From: Streptomyces collinus | GTDB lineage: Bacteria > Actinomycetota > Actinomycetes > Streptomycetales > Streptomycetaceae | NCBI RefSeq assembly: GCF_031348265.1 | Contig: NZ_CP133771.1 | Coordinates: 992,001-1,056,000, forward strand | Direction of reading: 5' to 3' | DNA: 64,000 bases | Shown here: in pieces, positions 58,212-64,000 of the stretch | Layout of the letters: every line of letters starts with the position of its first letter | Position numbering within the stretch: the stretch's first letter is position 1 | Position numbers and translations under genes: made by a program | Notes under the pieces: generated by a model | Told to the model about the DNA's origin: nothing | The model's input: the letters and a program-made list of their open reading frames with translations, nothing else | The model's database searches: none

Positions 58212-61200
58212 CACTTGACCTCCGTCAGAATCAGGGTGTCCGCGGCCCGGGGCGACAGCAGTGCGAGCTGGGCCGGGCGGATGCCGCGGAAGACGTACAC
58301 CGACCGGCCCTTGGCCAGGCGCCGGGTGTCGGTGATGCCGGGGTTGAGGCGCAGGAGTTCGGCGAGTGTGATGCCGTACTGCGCGCAGATCTCCGACAGC
58401 GTCTCGCCGTCGTCGGCGCGGACGGTGTGGATCTTCTCGTCGTACGCCGCCGGGTGCGCCGGAACGGACGTCCTGGGCGGTCCGGGCCGGGTGAGCACCT
58501 CGGTGAGTTCCGCCGGGGTGGCGGAGGCGGGTACGCCGGTGAAGACGTCGACGTCCACGTAGTCGACGCCGGGCACGGTGTGGGCGGTGGCCAGCACCTC
58601 GGAGAGACGGGCGGGCCGTCCCAGCTCCCGGCCCTCGAAGCCGAGCCGGTGCAGCAGGGCCTGCCGCAGCCGGGGTTCGACGTACTGCCAGGAGTGGTCG
58701 GGGGCGGTCTTCACCTTCGCGGCGATCAGCAGCAGTACCGGTTCCCGGCCGTCCACCCGGACCGGGAGGCCCGGGTCGCCGTACTCGGTGAGGGCGGCGC
58801 GCAACGCGGTCAGCGTGTCCGAGTCGGGGGCGATGGGCACGTCGTCCGTACCCGCGACCGTCACGTGCAGCACCCGCCGCCGCCCGTCGAAGAGCTCGCG
58901 TGCCGCGGCCCGGCCGATGCCGGCCCGGGAGCGGGCGAAGTCCTCGTAGTCGGCCTCGGACACCAGCCGGTCCAGCGCCGAGACGGCCAGCGGGACGGTA
59001 CGGCGGGTCAGGCCCGGGCCGTCGGCGTCCGCACCGCCGGTGACCGGGCGCGGGTTGGTGACGGCGGTGACGCCGAGCGGCCGGGTGAGGGGCTGGGTGA
59101 CGCGGTCCGCCGGCATGTTGGCGGCCTTGCCGGTGCCGAAGCGGTAGCGGGCACGGATGTTCTCGTGGCCGGAGGGCAGCCGGGCGCCGTGCACGCCGTC
59201 GCCGAAGGTCACCGTCGTGCGGCCGTCCGCAGTGGCGCCGGTGATGTAGACCCGCTCGGCCGGGCCGCGTCCGGCGAGGCTGTCGACCTCGTGCCACAGC
59301 AGTCCGTCGACGCGGATCTCCAGGACCGGGGTGGCGCCGAGGGGGTTGTCGTCGGCGAGCCAGGTCAGCGGGGACTGCCAGAGCGCGAAGGTCTGGTTGA
59401 CCCGGTCCGAGTCGCCGCTGCCGATGGCCTCCTCGCGGCTCTCGCCGTGGGTGGCCTCGACGACGTTGCCGAGGATGCGGACGGTCTCGCGGCGGTAGCG
59501 GTGGGCCAGGTCCCCGGTGAGCACGAGCCGGGTGTGGACGTGGTCGCCGGGCAGGCGGGGGTCGACGGCCGGATCGGCGGAGGCGACGGTGACCACCTCG
59601 GTGGCCCTGACGCCGGCCGTGCCCGGGATGTCGCCGCGTTCACCCGTCACCATGAGGGTGCGGCCGGGCCGCAAGCCCTCGTACAGCTCGGCCAGTTCGA
59701 TCTCGTTGCCGTGCACGTCCTCGCCGAGCGGTTCGTCGGCGAGACGCAGGGGCTCTCCCGCCACGTGCACGGTGGTGTCGCGGATGTGCGACAGCAGGAC
59801 GTCGAACCCGTCCAGCCAGGGGTCGGCGAGGGTGAGTTCGGTGCCGCGGCCGGTGATGCCGTAGTTGGTGTACGCGGCCGTACGGGCTGCCACCACCTGC
59901 GTGGTGACGAACCTCAGCTTCGGATCGCCCGGCACACCGCCCTCGGCTCCCTTGGCCGGCCGCTGGATCGCCACCCAGCTGCCGACGGTGATGCCCTCGT
60001 GCACGGTGTCCAGCTGGAGCGTGCGGCGGTTGACCGGCTCCGGCTTGCCGGCGATGACGACCTCGACGCCCGGCTCGGCGCTGCCCACGGTGTACTTGAG
60101 GCCGACCTCGTACTCGCCGTGCGTGAACTGCTCCCCGTCGCCCGGGCGGAGCGCGATCTGCTCGGAGGTGCCGTTGTGCACACCGACGTGGACCAGGCCC
60201 TCGTCGTCGGGCCGGGACACGAACAGCGTGCGCTCGGGCAGGCCGGCGGAGAGACGGGCGGTGACGCCGGGTTCCTGGGAGTCTGCGGGCCGCCGGTTGA
60301 GCCAGTTCAGGTCGCGGTCCTGGCCGGAACGCACGGACAGCTCGACCCGGCCGGGGCCGAGGGTGAAGGTGACCGGCTGGGTGACGGGCAGGTTCTCGGC
60401 GCGCTGGTCGGAGCTGCTGCCCTCGACGTACTGGAACTCGGCCCGGACCGGTGACCTGCCCGCCGTGTCGAAGACGACCCGCAGGGTCGCCAGCACCGCG
60501 CCGGTCAGCGGCCAGTCGGCGGTGCGGATGACCCGGCCGCGGTCGTCCTGGACCGGCTTCAGCGGGGCCGTGGCACCGAAGGGGGCCGCGGTGACACGCA
60601 GGGCGAGCAGCTCGCGCAGGAGCCGCGGGGTTCCGGGGACGGCGGCCGTGCGCCAGGCCGGGTAGAGGCTGCCGAGGCCAGGGTTGAGGGCGGACAGCAG
60701 GCGCGCGGTGTCGGTACCGGGGAGCTGCCGACCGGTGGGATGTGCGGGGGCGGGGGTAGTGCCGCGCAGGGCGGGAAGCACGGCGCCCAGGGCTGTCAAC
60801 GCGGCGGCGCGCGGGTCGCCCTCCGGGGGCGCGGGGAACTGCGCGACCGGCCCCGACGGCGCCGCGGACGGCCGGGAACCCATCGAGGCACCCTCCTCCG
60901 CCGTTTGCGCCGGCGCCAGCCCCAGAGCCCGCTCGGCGAGTCCGGCGAGCACCGCCTCCAACTGCCCGAACCACGCCGCCACGTCCTCGTACGGAGTAGC
61001 CAGCACCTGCGCCTCACCCAGACGCGCAAGAGGCTCCGCGAGACGGCCCGCGAGCCGCTCGGGCGTCTTGACGCCGTCCAGGTCGTCACGCAAGGGCTCC
61101 AGGACCTGGTCCTCGAAGTCCTCGATCAGCCGGCTGACCGGCCGCGGGTTGGGCACCTCCGGCGTGGGCGGCTCCTCCCCCGGCTCACCGGGCTGCGCGG

Positions 61201-62035
61201 GCAGCGCGGTCCAGCGCCGCACCTCGTCGACGAGTTCCTTCAGGGTCGGCGGCGCCGACCGCGGCAGGGAGATCGCCGTGACATCGTCGTCCCGGTCGAC
61301 CCGCGTCCTCGCGACCGGCAGCAGCTTGCGCTCGCCGCCCGCGCCTTCCCCGAAGACGAACAGCAACTGGTCGCCGGTCTGCAGGGAGAGCCCGGTGCCC
61401 GCGACGAACAGCTCGGAGCGCTTCTCCAGGTCCTGTGGGGTGAGGAGCGAGGGACGACGACGCCGGACCTTCAGCTCGTTGAAGTCCCAGCGGGCCGTCA
61501 GGTCCCGGCTGGTCTCGAAGGTCAGCGACTCCTCGTCGGCCGACGCGGGCACGCTGTGGCTGCGCGCCCCGCGCGGGATCAGCACGTTCTGGGCCTCGGC
61601 ACGCGGGTCGCGTTCGAGGGTGTACGCCAGGTGCGTGGCGGCGGCGACGCCGGGACGCGGGCGGTGCCCGACGAGCCGGCCGAGCAGCACCAGGGAGCGG
61701 TGCTCGTTGGCGGTGCGGATGTAGGCCTCGTCGGCGATCCGCTCGGAGTGGAAGGTGAGCAGGTCGCCGAGGACCGCGGTGGCGTCGAGCAGGCCGATCG
61801 CGGGGTCGTCCGGGGTGCGGACGGTGAGGCCATCGAGCGCCGGGTGGGCGGGCGACGCGAGTCGGTCGAGCAGGGCGGCCCGGAAGGAGCCGTACGCGCC
61901 GACGCGGTAGTCGAGCGCGGTGCGTCCGGGCGCGTTGTGCGGCGGTGCGGGTGCGAGGCGCTCGTCGTGGCCGTCGCGGCAGGGGCCGCCACAGCCGCAC
62001 TCGTCGGTCGCGGGGACCGGGTGTGTGTCCGTCAT
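58211..62035 (-). CDS. Putative baseplate assembly protein (gpJ type) with C-terminal LysM
   Basis: The 1274-residue protein starts MTDTHPVPATDECGCGGPC, then ALLDRLASPAHPALDGLTVR and PAIGLLDATAVLGDLLTFHSERIADEAYIRTA, the usual opening of Streptomyces baseplate assembly proteins. Near residues 940-970 the gpJ core reads VTFGDGVHGARLPSG and IRARYRFGTGKAANMP. Residues 1198-1250 form a LysM-like module (TVRADDGETLSEICAQYGI, LAELLRLNPGI). In other injection systems the LysM hub protein is separate, so this is a fusion. GGGAGGTG precedes ATG 62035; the stop of the upstream gene overlaps it. Confidence 0.88.
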   Translation of the reverse strand: MTDTHPVPATDECGCGGPCRDGHDERLAPAPPHNAPGRTALDYRVGAYGSFRAALLDRLASPAHPALDGLTVRTPDDPAIGLLDATAVLGDLLTFHSERIADEAYIRTANEHRSLVLLGRLVGHRPRPGVAAATHLAYTLERDPRAEAQNVLIPRGARSHSVPASADEESLTFETSRDLTARWDFNELKVRRRRPSLLTPQDLEKRSELFVAGTGLSLQTGDQLLFVFGEGAGGERKLLPVARTRVDRDDDVTAISLPRSAPPTLKELVDEVRRWTALPAQPGEPGEEPPTPEVPNPRPVSRLIEDFEDQVLEPLRDDLDGVKTPERLAGRLAEPLARLGEAQVLATPYEDVAAWFGQLEAVLAGLAERALGLAPAQTAEEGASMGSRPSAAPSGPVAQFPAPPEGDPRAAALTALGAVLPALRGTTPAPAHPTGRQLPGTDTARLLSALNPGLGSLYPAWRTAAVPGTPRLLRELLALRVTAAPFGATAPLKPVQDDRGRVIRTADWPLTGAVLATLRVVFDTAGRSPVRAEFQYVEGSSSDQRAENLPVTQPVTFTLGPGRVELSVRSGQDRDLNWLNRRPADSQEPGVTARLSAGLPERTLFVSRPDDEGLVHVGVHNGTSEQIALRPGDGEQFTHGEYEVGLKYTVGSAEPGVEVVIAGKPEPVNRRTLQLDTVHEGITVGSWVAIQRPAKGAEGGVPGDPKLRFVTTQVVAARTAAYTNYGITGRGTELTLADPWLDGFDVLLSHIRDTTVHVAGEPLRLADEPLGEDVHGNEIELAELYEGLRPGRTLMVTGERGDIPGTAGVRATEVVTVASADPAVDPRLPGDHVHTRLVLTGDLAHRYRRETVRILGNVVEATHGESREEAIGSGDSDRVNQTFALWQSPLTWLADDNPLGATPVLEIRVDGLLWHEVDSLAGRGPAERVYITGATADGRTTVTFGDGVHGARLPSGHENIRARYRFGTGKAANMPADRVTQPLTRPLGVTAVTNPRPVTGGADADGPGLTRRTVPLAVSALDRLVSEADYEDFARSRAGIGRAAARELFDGRRRVLHVTVAGTDDVPIAPDSDTLTALRAALTEYGDPGLPVRVDGREPVLLLIAAKVKTAPDHSWQYVEPRLRQALLHRLGFEGRELGRPARLSEVLATAHTVPGVDYVDVDVFTGVPASATPAELTEVLTRPGPPRTSVPAHPAAYDEKIHTVRADDGETLSEICAQYGITLAELLRLNPGITDTRRLAKGRSVYVFRGIRPAQLALLSPRAADTLILTEVK

Positions 62036-64000
62036 CGGGCACCTCCCAGGGATATCGCCAGCAGGCCGTTCTCCGGCCGGTCGGGGTCGTTGTCGCAGGT
62101 GGCGATCTCCAGTGGGCCGAGCCGCAGCACGCCGTCCTCCCTCTCTCCCCGGTCCTGTCCGGACAGCCGCCGCAACCGGGTGACCTCGACGCTCTCCACT
62201 CCGGGCACGGCCGCCGCGGCGGCGACCAGGCGGCTGAGCCGGACCGGCCCGCCGAAGGTCAGCGCGTCGGGGTGGAAGAAGCCGAGCCGTCCGTCCGGCA
62301 GCCGTCCGCTGCCCAGCACGCGGTACAGCTCGGCGAGGATCTGCCCCTGCTGGTGGCCGGGCTTCGCGCACACGGTGAGCCCGATGTCCAGCGGCACCAG
62401 GCGCGCGGGGCCCACGACGAGGTCGTGGCCGATGCGCCGGTACGCCTCCAGCGCCTGGGCGACCGAGTCGAGCAGCCCGGTTGACGGGGAGGCGGTGCCG
62501 TACGCGTCGATCGCGACGTGTGCCTCCTGGACGCTGCCCGTCCAGCGGAGCTCGGCCGCCGCCCGCTGTACGCCGGGCAGGGCGCCCGCGAGGGCGGCGT
62601 AGTCCTCGGCGGTGACCGCGCGCAGCCGGGTGCGGCGCAGGTCGAGCGGAGCCAACTGGCGTACCTGCTCGATGGGTTCGGGCCGGGTGCCGCCGGTGGC
62701 GGGCAGCGGGTTGCGCACGACGGCGTCCGGTGCCTCGCACTCGTCCTGTAGGACCAGGTGATTGATGGCCTCGGCGCCGACGTTGCCGGCGGTGCCGCCG
62801 CCGAGCCGGTAGCGCAGCTCCAGTCGGGAGCCGGGCGTGGGCTTCGCCCCGTGCCGGCCGTCCCCGAAGCGCAGTGCGAGGCGGCCGTCGTCCTCCAGTT
62901 CGCCGACGAAGTGCCGCTTGCGCGGCCCGCTGTCGAGCAGGTCGCGACGCGGGATCCAGGTCTCACCGTCGCCGTCCAGGCGTACGGCGGGCAGCGCCCG
63001 GCGCGGGTCCTGGGCGAGGGCGGCGGTCGCGGGGCCGCGCAGCACCGTCTCCTCGGGGTGGAGTCCGGTCGCGTAGGCCGGGCCCCAGGCGTGGGCGATC
63101 TCCCAGGCGATGTGCCCGTCGAGGACGGTTCCCGCCCGGGCCCGGGCCGCGAGGACCTCGACGCGGCGCAGCTTGGCGTCGAGCAACTGGTCGCTGCGAT
63201 GGAGCAGTTCGCGCAGGGCACGGACCGGATGGCGGTGCAGTTCGAACCGCTCCAGCACGTTCAGGCCGTAGACCACGGCGAGTTCGGCGATCTCCTCCTG
63301 GCCGAGTCCGTCCCGGTCGCGGGCGCTGCGCCACAGTTCCACGAGCCGCTGCCGCACCCGTCCCGGTATGGCCGCGATCTGCTCGGCCTGCCCGGCGGCG
63401 ACGGTGCCGGGGTCGGGGAAGGGCACCGCCTGGGTGACGGGCGTGCGGCCGAGGACCGGGCGGAAGCGGGGCGCGATGCCCGGGTGGACGGACTGGGCGA
63501 GCAGGGTGCGCAGTGCGGCGGCCTGGGCGTACGCGGTGCCGGGCACGACCTGTTCGTGGCGCTGCCCGGCGCTTTCCAGGCCGAGGCCGGCACGGTCGGT
63601 CGCGGCCTCGCCGACGACGTCGAAGAGTTCGCGGACGTCGTCGGGTACGAGGGCCCGGCCCGACTCGGTCCGGTCCGTCAGGGTGTTGATGAGACGGGCG
63701 GGCGCATTGCCCTCCTCGCGGTCGGGGCAGCCGAAGGCAGGAGGGTCGCAAAGGGCGGTCACGGCGGGCACGGGCGGCACGGTGACCGTCTCGGGCAGGC
63801 CGGTCAGGGTGCGGCCGTGGTCGACGAGGACGACATTGCCGCGGCCGAGGGTGACGTCCTCCACGGGCAGGCAGTCGCGGCCCCCAAGGGTGGTGAGGCG
63901 GAGCGGGAAGCGCAGCGCGTCCTCGGCGGCCCAGGTGACCTCCAGGACCGGCTGGTCCTCGATCCGGTCGAGGCCGGGGGTGACGGAGGTGAGGCGGACG
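62032..64000 (-). CDS. Baseplate J / gp47-like protein (N-terminus outside window)
   Basis: At least 656 residues are inside the window, open to the edge. A second gpJ core, LRFGDGRHGAKPTPGSRLELRYRLGGGTAGNVG, is followed by RRTRLRAVTAEDYAALAGALPGVQRAAAELRW and the DIGLTVCAKPGHQQGQILAELY domain, so it is a paralogue of the next gene. A GTG at 63864 is internal, because the frame continues upstream with baseplate-like beta sequence (LEVTWAAEDALRFPLRL). The product should be part of the same wedge or hub. Confidence 0.85.
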   Translation of the reverse strand, partial: VRLTSVTPGLDRIEDQPVLEVTWAAEDALRFPLRLTTLGGRDCLPVEDVTLGRGNVVLVDHGRTLTGLPETVTVPPVPAVTALCDPPAFGCPDREEGNAPARLINTLTDRTESGRALVPDDVRELFDVVGEAATDRAGLGLESAGQRHEQVVPGTAYAQAAALRTLLAQSVHPGIAPRFRPVLGRTPVTQAVPFPDPGTVAAGQAEQIAAIPGRVRQRLVELWRSARDRDGLGQEEIAELAVVYGLNVLERFELHRHPVRALRELLHRSDQLLDAKLRRVEVLAARARAGTVLDGHIAWEIAHAWGPAYATGLHPEETVLRGPATAALAQDPRRALPAVRLDGDGETWIPRRDLLDSGPRKRHFVGELEDDGRLALRFGDGRHGAKPTPGSRLELRYRLGGGTAGNVGAEAINHLVLQDECEAPDAVVRNPLPATGGTRPEPIEQVRQLAPLDLRRTRLRAVTAEDYAALAGALPGVQRAAAELRWTGSVQEAHVAIDAYGTASPSTGLLDSVAQALEAYRRIGHDLVVGPARLVPLDIGLTVCAKPGHQQGQILAELYRVLGSGRLPDGRLGFFHPDALTFGGPVRLSRLVAAAAAVPGVESVEVTRLRRLSGQDRGEREDGVLRLGPLEIATCDNDPDRPENGLLAISLGGAR

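Noticed and set aside
56064..59297. Single 1077-residue protein spanning the baseplate boundary
   Set aside because: The first 360 residues lie antiphase to the clear gpJ-type frame. ATG 58211 has GGAGG and overlaps the upstream stop, which fits separate genes.
53519..64000. Ordinary tailed prophage
   Set aside because: No capsid, terminase, portal, integrase or att-like repeats are in view, and DUF6519 with gpJ pairs fits injection systems. The part beyond 64 kb could change this.

Overview
The window is high-GC actinobacterial chromosome and almost certainly Streptomyces. Codons end strongly in G or C, GTG and TTG starts are common, many starts look leaderless, and TTA codons are very rare. 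Families typical of the genus recur (DUF6421, DUF6214, DUF5997, DUF4395, LVIVD-repeat protein, sugar ABC operons without their own ATPase). I see no rRNA, tRNA, CRISPR array, transposase or integrase. Annotation rests on reading the translations and motifs by eye; no database search was possible.

Layout. 0-10 kb is housekeeping and redox: the first codons of a probable flavin reductase, a thioredoxin divergent from a DUF4395 membrane protein, a PlsC-type acyltransferase, a B3/B4 tRNA-editing-like protein beside a truncated transglutaminase remnant, an overlapping DUF6421 / SDR / threonine aldolase operon, a GDPD, two GNAT and two VOC proteins. 10-21 kb holds a FUSC-MarR operon with a candidate operator, DUF5134, an M56 peptidase, a PAP2 phosphatase, a TetR regulator with a near-perfect operator, a secreted LVIVD protein divergent from a DUF305 lipoprotein, DUF6214, and an FprA-type ferredoxin reductase. 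21-25 kb has an ArsR/Old-Yellow-Enzyme pair around a large dyad, and a divergent pair of secreted plant-polysaccharide enzymes (CE1 esterase with CBM2; PL3 pectate lyase) with LacI-type boxes. 25-38 kb carries PaaX/acyl-CoA dehydrogenase, a HEAT-repeat protein, BNR-propeller protein, uracil-DNA glycosylase, GlcNAc-kinase-like protein, CbiX-like protein, a lactonase with a DasR-type box, a second FUSC transporter with an attenuator-like leader, AsnC and HAD.

38.8-42.8 kb is the most unusual gene: a 1311-residue protein with an Hsp90-type (GHKL) ATPase core and about seven C-terminal winged-helix-like repeats, resembling orphan biological-conflict ATPases of multicellular bacteria; it carries a TTA codon. 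42.9-45.7 kb is a Tat-exported GH127 arabinofuranosidase with an inserted LamG domain. 48.0-53.5 kb is a compact glucarate uptake and catabolism operon (binding protein, two permeases, KdgD, GudD) with its own promoter and perfect inverted-repeat operator; the ATPase, regulator and last dehydrogenase must lie elsewhere. 53.5-64 kb, on the minus strand and running off the end, is a tightly packed phage-tail-like baseplate block (two gpJ/gp47-type proteins, one with a C-terminal LysM, a gpI-like protein, DUF6519 and an amidase), most like an extracellular contractile injection system.

Two window-wide patterns stand out. Four genes are followed by tandem duplications derived from their own 3' ends, three of them including the stop codon. 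Only three genes carry a TTA codon (27614, 30223, 38846), which suggests bldA-linked developmental control of otherwise uncharacterised proteins.
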